From Ovis canadensis (taxonomy: Eukaryota > Chordata > Mammalia > Artiodactyla > Bovidae): a DNA stretch of 64,000 nucleotides. The stretch covers positions 40,831,001 to 40,895,000 of the forward strand of contig NC_091262.1 in assembly GCF_042477335.2 (NCBI RefSeq). Direction: 5' to 3'. Positions 23,450 through 34,012 of the stretch are shown one piece after another. A model generated the notes under the pieces. That model had not been told where the DNA came from, did not search any database, and saw only the letters and a program-made list of their open reading frames with translations. Made by a program: the position numbers and the translations under genes. Position 1 is the stretch's first letter; each line of letters begins with the position of its first letter.

Positions 23450-23610
23450 AATTTCATTCTGCTCCTGTTTTTGCTATATCCCTGAATAGTCCCACCAATC
23501 ACCCACTCTAAAAATACTGACTCTCAGCCTATTTCTTAACCCAATATTTAGTTCCTTACCAAGTACAACCGTTTGGTCTTCCTAAAATATTTCTCAAGTC
23601 TCTTTCCTCT
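23450..23610 (+). repeat. L2 LINE fragment, continuation
   Basis: Sequence after the ERV (atttcattctgctcctgt onward) continues the L2 consensus order left at 22863. This defines the insertion site of the ERV. Confidence 0.5.
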
Positions 23611-23904
23611 TCTGCTCCCAGTGCCCCTGCCTCAGTTCAGACTGCCTTAATTACTGACAGCCGCTTGCCTGATGCCTGATCTTTCCTTCTTTGGTCTTGA
23701 ACAAAAATACCCCACTGTTACTGAACCAGGTAACTGAATCACGTTCGTTTGTACAGCAAGTCAGTGCTGAGACCTTGAGGTCTGCAGCAGAGAAAGGGGC
23801 TACAGGGGTACAGGCAGCCAAGCAAGGAAACAAGAGAACAAATCTCAAATTGGCCTCCTTGAAGGAGACGCTTAGGATATTTATGAGGTAAAGAAGCAGT
23901 GTGG

Positions 23905-24041
23905 GAGACTTTCTGGTGGTCCAGTGGCTAAGACTCCATGCTCCCAGTGCAGAGGACCTGGGTGCAATTCCTGGTTGGGGATCTAGATCCCAAGTGCCAC
24001 ACCTAAGACCCAGTGCAGCCAAATAAATAAATTTCAAAAAG
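23905..24041 (+). repeat. CHR-type SINE
   Basis: Plus-strand CHR SINE (gagactttctggtggtccag, tail aaataaataaatttc). Target duplication agaagcagtgtgg at 23892-23904 and agaagcagggtgg at 24042-24054. Confidence 0.85.
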
Positions 24042-24054
24042 AGAAGCAGGGTGG

Positions 24055-24564
24055 TTTGAAGCTTCAGGAAAGGTTATGGAAGGGTTAGAAAAAGGTTAAG
24101 TAATTGGAGCTGTGCACAGAGGTATCTGAGTTACATGGTTCTTCACGGGATGCACATTGAGAAAATGATGGGCTGCATTATCATGATCTCAGGATGGAGA
24201 TTTTGCCCCTTGACAATGAAAGGGCACCCATTGGACACTTGTGCAGGCCCAGTTGAATGGTTAGTGGTCTCAACTGGTTTGAGCTGGGCAAAACTAGCCC
24301 CGTATCCTGAACAACAATTTAAACAACTATTACTACACTGACCCCTGGTCAGAAGTGTGTCTACAGGGGGCAATTAGAGGAGTTGTGTGATATATTTTCT
24401 AGGCTGTGAAGCCAGGAGGGTATGCAGTTTGCAGGAACAATTAAAATACACTTGGTCAGTGAAAGCAAGTTATAGGTTATTATTCGTTAATATACAGATT
24501 CTAGTTCAAGGAATCTAATTAATGACTGCCCCCTATTTGACTTCACTGGGTTGGGCTTCGAAAT
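24055..24564. other. Unique sequence
   Basis: No feature recognised. Overlapping frames at 24135-24341 and 24373-24143 are antisense to each other without family features. Confidence 0.35.
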
Positions 24565-24984
24565 GAAAATTTGCTCATGGCATTCTGCTGCTTAAAATTC
24601 TTCCTTAGTTCTCTGTTGCTCTGAGATAAACTCCAGAATGCCTGAGCGAGGCATGGCCTTCCTGCGGCTCCCACTGTCACACAGATTGAGCTCCTTCCAA
24701 CAAAGGTGATGTGCTTCCTTGTATCTCACCTGCTGCCTGCTCTACCATCAGCTCCTTTGACCCTCTCTTTCCTCCCCTGTACCAGCTTGTTACAACTGCT
24801 CAAACTTTCAGACCAGCTCTCGAGTGGACTTCCTGAAGCAATTCCTGGGCCACCACACAGGTGTGGTGCTAGCCTGTCCCTGCTTTTCCTTCCCCAGTTC
24901 TCTCACAGCATCCTCTGCTGGGATTCTTCTCATAGCGTTGCTGGGTGTTAATACATCTGTCTCCACCACCAGATTGTATTTTCT
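24565..24984 (+). repeat. L2 LINE, 3' region
   Basis: Plus-strand L2 (gctgcttaaaattcttcctt, then ctctgagataaactccagaa, then ggccttcctgcggctccc). It continues after the SINE composite at 25218 (ggaaagaccgtcttc, then gcatccccagaatc). Probably the same element as at 22560-23610. Confidence 0.6.
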
Positions 24985-25217
24985 TTTTTTTTTTTTTTTT
25001 TGAATGTCCACTTAGGAACAGGCCCTGAGCTGGGTATTTATTACACATTATGCCATTCAATCACACAGCAGTCTTTTTTTGTGTTTTGTTTTGGGTGCAT
25101 AGTGGGGTAGGTAGGATCTTAGTTCCCCAGCCAGGGATCAAACCCCACCTGCATTGGATCTTCCAACTCCCTGCACTGGAGGCACAGCCTTCATCACTGC
25201 ACTGTCAGGGAAGTCTG
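24985..25217 (-). repeat. CHR SINE with transduced 3' flank and poly(A)
   Basis: On the minus strand, the CHR SINE (25217 to about 25072, with an A-rich end) is followed by about 70 bp of MIR-like sequence and then a run of 17 A (T at 24985-25001). The whole composite is bounded by gattgtattttct at 24972-24984 and gattgtatgttttct at 25218-25232. It seems to have been retrotransposed as one transcript. Confidence 0.75.
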
Positions 25218-25232
25218 GATTGTATGTTTTCT

Positions 25233-27012
25233 GAAGGGAAAGACCGTCTTCTTGCATCCCCAGAATCTAACTGGGACGTGTCATGCAGTGAGAGCAATCC
25301 AGCTGATACGAAGTGAAAGGACTAGGAGCAGCTGGGTGCTGCTGTCAGCACAGAGGAACAGGCTGTAGTCATTTAGTGGTGCAAGACAGAGACTGCATTT
25401 GCAGTTTTTCCAAGGCTTCTTTTCATGTATTTATCACGAGTGTTACATTATCCATTAACTGTTCTGATAGGAGATGTCTTCACAGATGGGAAATCTGCTT
25501 GTTTTTTTCATGGGTATTTATACAGGGAATTTGTAGTCTTGGTCAGTTCCCAGACTGGCTGAAGTCTGATGTCAGCACTGATGTGATCCAAAGGGTTTTA
25601 GAAAGCAAATTTGTACGTGTTAGGGTCCACAAGGGGCTCAGAGCATATTATTTAAAAATGGTCCATTGTGGTGGCCTGACAAACAAGGGATGAAGTCACA
25701 GTGGCCACATTGCCCTGGTGGCATCCTGTTTTTCCTTAAGGTGATGTCCCGCTTTTCCCTACTGGTGCCAGTTTCTCAAGACTATGTGACCACCCGCCTA
25801 TGGGACTCCCTCCGACTATGTGACACCAGACCCCAGCTTCGGGCTAAAGGTAAACTAAGGCCCCCTCCCTTTGGGGCACAATTTCCCATCGATAGGGTAT
25901 AAGAAGTGTTGGCTGTGAAGGGAGATCACTGGTTTCTCTCTAATGCCAGTTACTTTCTCTCTTCCTATAATCTTTCTCTGCCTGAAAGGCCAGCTCACTC
26001 TCTTTTTCTCTATGTTTGCCTTCCAGTAACCACATTGGAACAGAAACTGGAGGAGGATCAAAAAGTCCTAAAGAAACTGGACTTGCCCACTTGTTCCAGG
26101 AGCTCCCAGGCCCTGGGGATTCCTCAAAACCGCTTTCTGCAGGCCAGTCTACATCAGGCTCTCTGCTGATGCCTGGGGATGAAGCCTCATCCAAAGGCCA
26201 TGTCACAGCACAGCTTTGAAAGCGATTGAACTGAACACTCACAGTACAGATACACCAAGGATACAAAAGGGGAAGTGATTGGTGCCTACTGCTGCTGCTC
26301 TAGGTCACCCCACCAGCGATTGTGGGGGAGCCAGAGGAACTGACAGTGACGGACTGCCCAGTGACAAGAGGCTGGAAGAGCTTAAGGCAGGGGACCCAGG
26401 GGACCAGATCTTTAGCAACAGAGTTATGCACAGGGGACGAGAGTTTTTCTACAGCAATGGGAACTTCCTGTATAGAATCTGAGCCAGAGACGTGCCACGT
26501 GACACACAGCCGGGCAAGTATATTTGGTCTGCCTGAGTTTCTGTGTATGGATTATCCACCTTGGAAGCGAGAGAAATGAAGAGCATGGAATGTGGGATGA
26601 AAGGTTTGAATCTGACAAAGGGCAGAGGACTCCACAGGGCAGAAGTGCCTGGGAGTGGGGCAGTGACCGGCCAGGTAGAGTCCAGCCTCCTGGAGCACAG
26701 CCCCTGCTCTGATCCACCTGCATCTTCAGGACTCACCCTTCTTACATGCGCTCTTTGACTTGCTCTCTGTTACTTTTGTTACTATAATCACACATAATGG
26801 CCTGCCTCAGAGAATCCTGCCCTTCTGCCTGACTGTTAAAGTGCCTTTGTTCAGAACTCTGTCCACTTGTGGATGGCAGGAAGGAAGAAATCAACACATT
26901 CTCTGCCTGAGACTTGCCATTCTACAAGATATTTGCAAGATTAACAGCCTTTTTAGTTTGTTTCCTCACCTCTTCTATCTCTAATTCATAAAAGAACCTG
27001 GCATCCATACCC
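25233..27012. other. Unique intergenic sequence
   Basis: 25233-25310 is the L2 3' end. The remainder has no recognised repeat. A frame at 25906-26169 follows a polypyrimidine stretch ending ttgccttccag at 26026, which resembles a splice acceptor; I do not recognise the protein and do not call an exon. Confidence 0.35.
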
Positions 27013-27057
27013 CCAAGAAGATGGTTTTTTGGAGACATTAATCGGCCATCTTCTTGG
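27013..27057. repeat. Perfect 12-bp inverted repeat
   Basis: ccaagaagatgg at 27013-27024 is the exact reverse complement of ccatcttcttgg at 27046-27057, with a 21-nt loop. No T-run follows and no role is known. Confidence 0.8.
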
Positions 27058-27780
27058 TCAGCCGGCCCTCAGAATGCAGCTGTATTCTTTGCCTCAACAC
27101 TTGACCCTGCTCCTGACCTCTGTCCTTAGCTGATTTTAATCTGCATCCTAAGCAGCTCTGTGCCAGCTGCAAAGAGAGGGAGCCAGTTCACACATCCCTC
27201 CCAGGGCATGGGGCTCACATGGGCAGACCCCTCCCAGGGCAGGGGGCCTGTCTGGGGAGGACCCAGCACACAGGAACTGTGCACAGAGCGCTCGTTGCAG
27301 AGCACCCCCAGCCCTCTTCCTGGTCAGAGCTGGCCCCAAGCACATCAGAGCAGGATCTGGACTAACAAACAGTAGCTCCTGGACAGGTCAGTGACCCTGG
27401 GCTTCATGCGAAGCAGCCTCCCTCCACCAGGTCTTCCAGAGGCTTCCACTGCACCAGGACCCTGGGCCCCTGTCTCCACCCACCACCCCTCTTCTTCCTG
27501 ACTCCTGGGTCCCTCTCCTTAGGAGAAAGCCTCCTTTAAATTCTCTCCCACTCATGGGCCAGAAAAAATGATTAGAAATCAGGCCAGAGCTTCAGCCCCA
27601 TGTCCATGCTGACCCTCAAGACTACACTTCTGTTCCTTGCACCTGGGTAGCACAACAAGGCCCATTTTCTGCAACTGTGAGCCCCTGAAGGGTGAGGATT
27701 GGCTGACCTAGACGAGCCAGCCAGCCTTTCCCAGCAACGCCTGGGTTGAGGTCTTTATAAACAGCCCCCTCCGGGAGGTG
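27058..27780. other. GC-richer unique sequence
   Basis: Moderately GC-rich with a short imperfect direct repeat (ccctcccagggca, at about 27198 and 27230). No gene evidence. It ends just before a Bov-tA. Confidence 0.35.
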
Positions 27781-27974
27781 GGGCTTCCCTGTTGGTTCAG
27801 TTGGTAAATGAATCTACCTGCAACGCAGGAGATGTGGATTCCATCCCTGGATCAGGAAGATCCCCTGGAGAAGGGAATGGCTGCCCACTCCCGTTTTCTT
27901 GCCTGAGAAATCCCCTGAACAGAGGAGCCTGCCAGGCTACAGTTCATGGGGTCACAACAGACCGACCTTACACT
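27781..27974 (+). repeat. Bov-tA SINE, plus member of an inverted pair
   Basis: Full plus-strand Bov-tA (gggcttccctgttggttcag onward). About 20 bp after it an opposite-strand Bov-tA begins. Confidence 0.9.
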
Positions 27975-27988
27975 TAGACCTTTATCTT

Positions 27989-28197
27989 GAAAATCTGTTG
28001 CTAAGCTGTGTCTGACTCTTTTGTGACCCCTGGACTGTATCCTACCAAGCTCCTCTGTCCACGGGATTTCCCAGGCAAGAATACTGGAGTGGGTTGCCAT
28101 TCCATTCTCCAGGGAATCTTCCCAACCCAGGGATCCAAACCCGAGTCTGTGGCATTGACAGGTGGGTTCTTTACCACTGAGCCATACTAAGATGGGG
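27989..28197 (-). repeat. Bov-tA SINE, minus member of an inverted pair
   Basis: Minus-strand Bov-tA bounded by cctttatctt at 27979-27988 and tctttatctt at 28198-28207. It inserted independently into an L1 remnant (28208 onward) next to the plus-strand copy. Confidence 0.9.
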
Positions 28198-28207
28198 TCT
28201 TTATCTT

Positions 28208-28283
28208 ATTTGGAGTTTATTCTTGTGTATGGCATTCGGGTATATTCTAATTTCACTCTCATTTTCACTGTTCAAGGAACCAG
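28208..28283 (-). repeat. L1 ORF2-antisense fragment of the composite unit
   Basis: atttggagtttattcttgtg and ttcaaggaaccag match the same segment at 33850 and 36425. It is the left-most trace of the composite array before an LTR cuts it. Confidence 0.7.
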
Positions 28284-28925
28284 TGAGGTAGGAGATAGAT
28301 GGGCTCCAGGTCGGAAATTCACAATCAGCCAGCCTCCGCTCTGCATTTCCTGAGGCAACATAGGTGGGTTCCAGTTGAGGAATTTACAACCAGCCCCCTG
28401 TTTGCTCTCAGAAATTGAAGTAACAACAGAAGCAGAGTAAGTAGCCAGTCTTTGTCTCCTGTAAACACCTCAAGGGAATAATCTTGGCAAGGACAAGGAG
28501 AGGCAAAACCCTGTCTGAGTGAAGGATTAGGGAGAACACTACACATGCGCAGAAAGGCTCCTTGGAGTCAAAAGTCAGAGGATGATTCCAGGCCATAAAG
28601 AGTCTTGCTCCTCCCAGAAGCCTCCCACTTCAATATCTATCTTGGCTAAGGTTTACGTGTGCACCCCAGGGGAGGGTCCTGAGACAAATTAACCGGGGGG
28701 AGGGGGGTTTACAAAGCAAGATGATTGGCCTGAGGGAAGACAAAGACCCGGATAACTGGCCTCTTATAAAGGATATAAACTTCCAAAGGCACGACTCTCT
28801 GAGCTCGCCTGTGCACCTTTCCGCGTGTACTTTTCTTTTCAATAAACTTTTTACTTTACTCTTTACCTTCTGCCTCCCCACCTGAATTCATCCTTGACCA
28901 GGCAGGCAAGACAAGGGACCTTAGC
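28284..28925 (+). mobile_element. ERV1-type LTR, plus strand
   Basis: TATA-like boxes (cttataaaggatataaac near 28764-28783) are followed about 60 bp later by an aataaa signal (28842-28847) and a U5-like tail. The start near 28284 (tgaggtaggagatag) is followed by a diverged 65-bp duplication of itself at about 28350. The right boundary is approximate. Confidence 0.55.
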
Positions 28926-28929
28926 CCTG

Positions 28930-29015
28930 ACTGCTGGCTCCTGTGGTCCAGTGGTTAGGACTCCCGGTCTGGGAAGCTAAGACCCTGCTTCCAGCTACCG
29001 CTCCCTGCCGCTTAG
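28930..29015 (+). repeat. Diverged CHR-type SINE head
   Basis: ctgtggtccagtggttagga has a tRNA-Glu-like A box as in CHR SINEs. No T arm follows, so it is not a tRNA gene. Confidence 0.45.
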
Positions 29016-29029
29016 AGCTGGGCACGTCG

Positions 29030-29240
29030 GAAATGACCAGCACACTGACTTCCAGAGTGGCTGTCACCAATTTGTATTTCCAGCAGCAGAGGAGGGGGGT
29101 TCCCCTTCCTCCACAGCGTCTGCAGCATTTAACGTTTGTGGAGGGTTTAACAATGGCCGCTTTGACTGGTGTGAGGTGATTCCTTCTTGCAGTTGTGATT
29201 TGCATTCCTCTAATATTTAGCGATGGTGACATCATGCGAC
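29030..29240 (-). repeat. L1 3'UTR-antisense piece (second copy in unit)
   Basis: Contains caccaatttgtatttccagc, gtgtgaggtgattcc and ctaatatttagcg, the standard antisense L1 3'UTR order, and leads directly into the non-L1 segment at about 29245. Confidence 0.8.
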
Positions 29241-29431
29241 TTTTCTTAAAGGATGTGAGTTAAAGGCGCCTGCTGAAATCAGCTCCCTGAACATCTGCCC
29301 AGTTTTGAATTCTTTTTTGGTGACCACCCCTGGGGGACTTTGGGAGGGCAGTTGTTTACTTCCAGCCCCAGGTCCTTGGGAATATGAAGTGCCAATCAGT
29401 GCCGCTTTTATAGTTGCTGTTACAAAAGACA

Positions 29432-29445
29432 GCACAAGGGGGCAG
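29432..29445 (+). promoter_or_regulatory. CTCF-like motif 1
   Basis: gcacaagggggcag, preceded by tatagttgctgttac. It matches CCASYAGRKGGCRS at 12 of 14 positions. Binding is inferred, not shown. Confidence 0.5.
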
Positions 29446-29510
29446 CATTTCTTCATGTTCCACTTTCATTATTCCTTTTTCTGGACATTTATCTGTACTG
29501 AGGATTATAT

Positions 29511-29711
29511 GGGTTTCCCTAGTGGCTCAGACGGTAAAGCATCTGTCTGCAATGCAGGAGACCTGGATTCGATCCCTGGGTTGGAAAGATCTCCTGGAGA
29601 AGGAAATGGCAGCCCACTCCAGTATTCTTGCCTGGAAAATCCCATGGACCGCGGAACCTGGTAGGTTACCGTCCATGGGGTCGCAAAGAGTCGGACACGA
29701 TTGAGTGACTT
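29511..29711 (+). repeat. Bov-tA SINE
   Basis: Well-preserved plus-strand Bov-tA (gtttccctagtggctcagac onward, tail gtcggacacgattgagtgac) inserted in L1-derived array sequence. Confidence 0.93.
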
Positions 29712-30278
29712 CATTTCTCTTTTCATTGTTATTTACTTTGGAGTAGAACTGATTTCTGATATTGTGCTTGCTTCAGGTGTATGGGCGCTTGATTCACTTA
29801 GACACAGACGTTTATTAGTTCTTTTGGGCGTTTTCTTTACCATATAAATGATTAAAATGTGTTCCATAGACTGCCCTGTACTATTCAATGGATTAGTTGA
29901 TTGTATCAGACAACTATATTAATGATATATATATTGTTTGATATATATTAATGAGCATATGTTATTAGCAAAATCTTAATTTATCCCTCAATTCTAAGAT
30001 TTTCTTCGTAATCATAAATTTGTTTTCTAAGTTTGTGGGTCTATTTGTATCATGTAATATCCTACATTTGCATTCATTTCAAGAATACAACTGTCAGTGA
30101 TACCCTGTGATATTTGTCTCTCTCTCTGACTTCCTTTACTGAGTAAGGAAATCACCCGGTCCATCCGCGCTGCTGTCAATGGCTTTATTCTGTTCTGATT
30201 CCCGGCTGAGTAGTGTTCCAGTGCAGAGGTACAACACTCGGTCCTCGTTTTCCTGTCAGTGGATATCTTGGTTGAATT
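29712..30278 (-). repeat. L1 3'UTR, antisense
   Basis: gtagaactgatttctgatat through tttgtttctaagtttgtg to gagtagtgttccagtg follows antisense L1 3'UTR order. It is interrupted at about 30279 by an LTR and resumes at 31132. Confidence 0.8.
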
Positions 30279-31131
30279 TGTTGCAGTGGAAAGTTAAAAA
30301 GGAGGAATGAGGTGTTTTGTTTTTTTTTTTAATTTCTCTTTCTTAGGAACAAAGAAGATGAAGAAACAGTGAGCAGGCCTGAAAGTTCCTAGTTGTTTTA
30401 CTTTAATGCTCCTAACTCTGCATGTCTATAACTAAGTTTGCTTTTCTGCCCCCTAACTCTGCAGGAGCTATGCTTTGGACCTATTTTCCTTTGACTCTAT
30501 GCTGCTGCTAAGTTGCTTCAGTCGTGTCTGACTCTGTGCGACCCCAGAGACGGCAGCCCACCAGGCTCCCCGGTCCCTGGGACTCTCCAGGCAAGAACAC
30601 TGGGGTGGGTTGCCATTTCCTTCTCCAGTGCATGAAAGTGAAAAGTGAAAGTGAAGTCTCTCAGTCATGTCTGACCCTTAGTGACCCCAGGGACTGCAGC
30701 CCACCAGGCTCTCCTGTCCATGGGAGTCTCCAGGCAAGAGTGCCAGAGTGGGGTGCCATCACCTTCCCCTATCTGGTGTTTACTCTTACAACACCCTTCC
30801 CCTTGTAGTTGCACATCAGAAAGAAGGCCACCGAACTGCCAGACTCAATTACTGGGTTATTGATGCCAGTTTATGACTGTCTTTGAAACAATGCAACAGG
30901 AAGAAATCAAGATCCTGTCCCCTTTGTTCCTCATCACTGACTGCGAGCCCTCCTCTTATATGAGCCCCTAAACTCCTCATGGGGGGCACAGTTCTTGAGG
31001 CACAAGCCTACTGTGTTCCCTGCTTCACCAGCTGAGAATTAAAGCCACTTTCTATTTCCTCCAAACTCTGTCTCCATATTTTTTATTTGGCTTCACCTGG
31101 CAGAGAAAGCCAAGATTTTGGCCACCAGCAA
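30279..31131 (+). mobile_element. ERV LTR element in L1, with nested BovA2
   Basis: The insertion starts TGTTGCAGTGG at 30279. It contains a polypurine run (aaaaaggagg, 30296-30305), a tatatgag box (30957-30964) and an attaaagcc poly(A)-like signal (31038-31046), and ends near 31131 before the L1 resumes (cttggccattgtc). The short repeat att flanks both sides. A BovA2 is nested. U3-like sequence only; no coding region. Confidence 0.55.
30500..30769 (-). repeat. BovA2 SINE
   Basis: Minus-strand BovA2: two BovA tails linked by gaaagtgaaaagtgaaagtg, with the short CTG run that marks the family at 30501-30509. Confidence 0.92.
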
Positions 31132-31530
31132 TTCTAGTTCTTGGCCATTGTCAACCGTGCTGCCCTGAAGACAAGGGTGCGCGGGTCATTGTGAATTCTG
31201 ACCTTCTCTGGGTCTAAGCCCAGACGTGGGCTTGTCTGGACTTAGTTTCTCTGGGCCTAAGCCCAGGCGTGGGATTGTCGGACCTCACGGTTTCTGGATG
31301 TCTAGTTTATAAGGAACCTCCTTGCTGGTTTGGTAGTTTCTACCCCCGTTTACATCCACACCAAGAGTGCAGGAGTGCTCCCTTTTGCCTCCGTGCTCTG
31401 CCAGTCGGATTCTCTGTAGATGTTTTAGATGGTGGCCATTCTGACCTGTGTGAGGGGACTTATGATAGTTTTGATTTGCCTGGGCTCAGTAGTTAGTGAG
31501 CAGAGACCCTTTCCCGGCACTTTTTGATCT
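31132..31530 (-). repeat. L1 3'UTR-antisense, with local duplication
   Basis: Continues the L1 cut at 30279. A 41-bp segment (gggtctaagcccagacgtgg and gggcctaagcccaggcgtgg) is duplicated at about 31210-31280. It ends in the unit junction at about 31530. Confidence 0.75.
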
Positions 31531-32240
31531 TGTGTAGCGTGAGTACAGTTTGCCTCTTGAAATCGTCTCCTTGAAAGATGGCCCTGTTTGAATTCCTTTC
31601 CCATGTCTTCCAATATAGGGCAGGTGACTAAAGGGCAGGTGTCATTTACAGGCCTTGTGAATATTCAGAGCCCGACAGCACCTGTTTTAAAGTTGTTCTG
31701 GAAAGCAGACCTGAGGAAACAGCATTACTTCCTGCACAACTCTGGGGCTCAGCCAATGAGTCTTATGGAAAACTCTGCTCCTGGATCGTCAACTAAGGAG
31801 AATGTGCCAGAAGAAACACCCAAGGCTTGGGTCTCCTTTCTCCTCCCCTTACCCTTTATCCCCAGAACACATTCCAATTTTTGGAACACCTCTCTGCAGA
31901 GGGTGCTATCATCTGTCAGTGGGGCAGCCCTAAGGACAGGAGTTGGGAAATCCAGCCTACGGGACACATGGTGCCCAGGGGACCATGCAAAGCTTTTCCG
32001 GCCCAGAGGCTCCACCATTTTGGGGGTGAAGTAGTTGAAGTAGGCATGGTTTCTCTGCAGGTGAGCCCGCCTGGATCTGGAGATTGGGTGCTCATGCAGA
32101 TAGCAAGAGGCCCTCCAGGCCCATCGTAGGAAGCACGTTCCCTGCCACATGCTCCCAGCTCCATCTGCCCCAAGAGCCTTCAATCTTGAGACGGAAGTCT
32201 GCTCAGCCTCCAGGGTGTGACACCAGGCCAGGTTACTATA
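31530..32240. repeat. Non-L1 segment of the unit, motif lost
   Basis: Shares gacagcacctgttttaaagt, ggaaacagcattacttcctg and a tail with other units, but the CTCF-like core is degraded here. Its last part (32070-32240, ctggagattgggtgctcatg) recurs at 39150 and 55878. Frames in it are not conserved between copies. Confidence 0.65.
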
Positions 32241-32289
32241 GCCTGAGGGCAAGAGTCAGCCTTCTTTCTTTCTTTTCTTTTTTGTGTTT

Positions 32290-33392
32290 TCATTCTTTAA
32301 TTTGAATTGGAGTATATAGTTGAATGACAAGGTTGCGGGTCTTTTTCTTTCCTTTGGATCTACAGCAGCTAGATTCACTTACACACAGATGCACATACGT
32401 TCTTTCCCTTGTTCTCCTCTGGTGCAGGATATCACAGAGTGTTGAATAGGATTCCTGTGTTACACAGTGGCTCCTGGTGGCTTCTTTTTATAATATTAGC
32501 CTCCCGATGTTAGACTGAAACAGCTCTTTTCCCTCAGGCACACCTTTCTGTTCTGGGGAACATAGTTTGTGAGACTGTTTCTCTTTGGTAGAGTTCATTT
32601 GTATCCATTTTTAGATTTCAGCTGGAAGTAATATCATATGGTAATCTCTCTCCCTGCGTCCCTCCCTTCCTTGGTATGATCATCTCTACTTTCTTCTCTA
32701 AGGCTGGACATAGCATTACGCTCTGCTTCTCTATGGCTGAGGGATGTTGCTTCGCGTCTGTGTACCCCCATCCTCCTTATCCACTCATCTGTCCTTCCAC
32801 ACTTAGCTGGCCTCCATACTGTCTTTGCTATGGTACCTAGTGCGGCCATGATCACAGGGACCACTGCCTTTCAAAATTTTGACTTTCTCGGGATTGGTGC
32901 CCAGGAGTGGGATTGCTGTGTCCTCGGGTAATGTTATATTTTTTAAGAACCTTTAGTTCATGTACCTTTTCACTCTCCCAACAAGAGTGTAGGAAGAGTC
33001 CTTTCCCTTCACAGCCTCTCTAAACTTATTTTTTGATGTTTAGAGATGGCCAGTCTCACTGGTGTAAGGTGATACTCGCTGGGCTTCTGATGGGCTTGTC
33101 TCTAATAATTAGTAACGCTGAGCATCTTTTCATGTGCCTAATGGCAATCTGCATGCCTTCATGTAAGAAATATCCATTTTGATCTTTGGCGCATTGATTT
33201 CTTGGGTTTTTCATCTTTTTGATATTAAGCTGCAAGGATTGTTTCTATGTTTTGGACACAAATTCCTTGTGAGTATCTTCATTTGCAAATATATTTTCCC
33301 ATTCTGAAGGTTGTCTTTCTCTTTTGTTTAAGGTTTCCTTTGGTGTGCAAATGCTTTAAGATTAATTTGGCCCCGTTTTCTCACTTTTGTTT
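32290..33392 (-). repeat. L1 3'UTR and ORF2 end, antisense
   Basis: The longest uninterrupted antisense L1 block: 3'UTR start (aatttgaattggagtatata), then gagtgggattgctgtgtcct, ggtgtaaggtgatactcgc, and into ORF2 (gatattaagctgcaaggatt, then aatatattttcccattctga). A BovA interrupts it and the block resumes at 33708. Confidence 0.85.
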
Positions 33393-33707
33393 GAAAGTGA
33401 AAGTCACTCAGTCGTGTCCGACTCTTTGTGGCCCACCAGGCTCCTCTGTCCATGCAGATTCTCCAGGCCAGAATACTGGAGTGGGTAGCCTTTCCCTTCT
33501 CGAGGGGATCCTCTCGACCCAGGGATCGAACCCAGGTCTCCCACATTGTAGGCGGAGTCTTTACCAGCTGAGACACAAGGAAAGCCCAAGAATACTTGAG
33601 TGGGTAGCCTATCCCTTCTCCAGGGTATCTTCCCAAGCCAGGAAATGAACTGGGGTCTCTTGCATTGCAGGCGGATTCTTTACCAACTGAGCTATCAGGG
33701 AAGCCCA
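33393..33707 (-). repeat. Bov-tA dimer
   Basis: Minus-strand full Bov-tA plus a second tRNA-head unit (gggcttccctgatagctc at 33706). Target repeat acttttgttt at 33383-33392 and acttttggttt at 33708-33718. Confidence 0.9.
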
Positions 33708-34012
33708 ACTTTTGGTTTATTTTTCAGTATTCCGAGAGGTAGATCCTAAAAGCACTGGTGGAATTGATGTCACAGCATGGCCCAGCTATAGTTTCCTCAA
33801 GAATTTCATAGGATCCATCCTTACATTTAGATCCTTATCTTATTTGAAGCTTACTTTCGTGTATGGTTTGAGGAATGTTCTAATTTCATTCTCATTTTCA
33901 GTGCTCAAAACCACCCTGCTGGCCTCCATACTGGCTTTCGCCTATTTTCCTTTCCAGCAGTAAGGAGGGTTCCCTTTTCTCCAACCCTCCTCATCTGGTG
34001 GATTTACCCTTA
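33708..34012 (-). repeat. L1 ORF2-antisense and 3'UTR piece
   Basis: gtggaattgatgtcacagc, ttatttgaagcttactttcg, then the abnormal switch back to 3'UTR text (aggagggttcccttttctcc) near 33955. A BovB interrupts at about 34013. Confidence 0.75.

Noticed and set aside
26000..26169. Possible exon after a splice-acceptor-like tract at 26026
   Set aside because: No recognised protein, no donor-paired exon chain, no flanking gene.
28930..29015. tRNA-Glu-like sequence
   Set aside because: Matches the head of CHR SINEs; T arm and acceptor stem are missing.
31588..32252. 148- and 167-codon overlapping frames on both strands
   Set aside because: They lie in a repeat-unit segment; homologous positions in other copies do not keep the frames.
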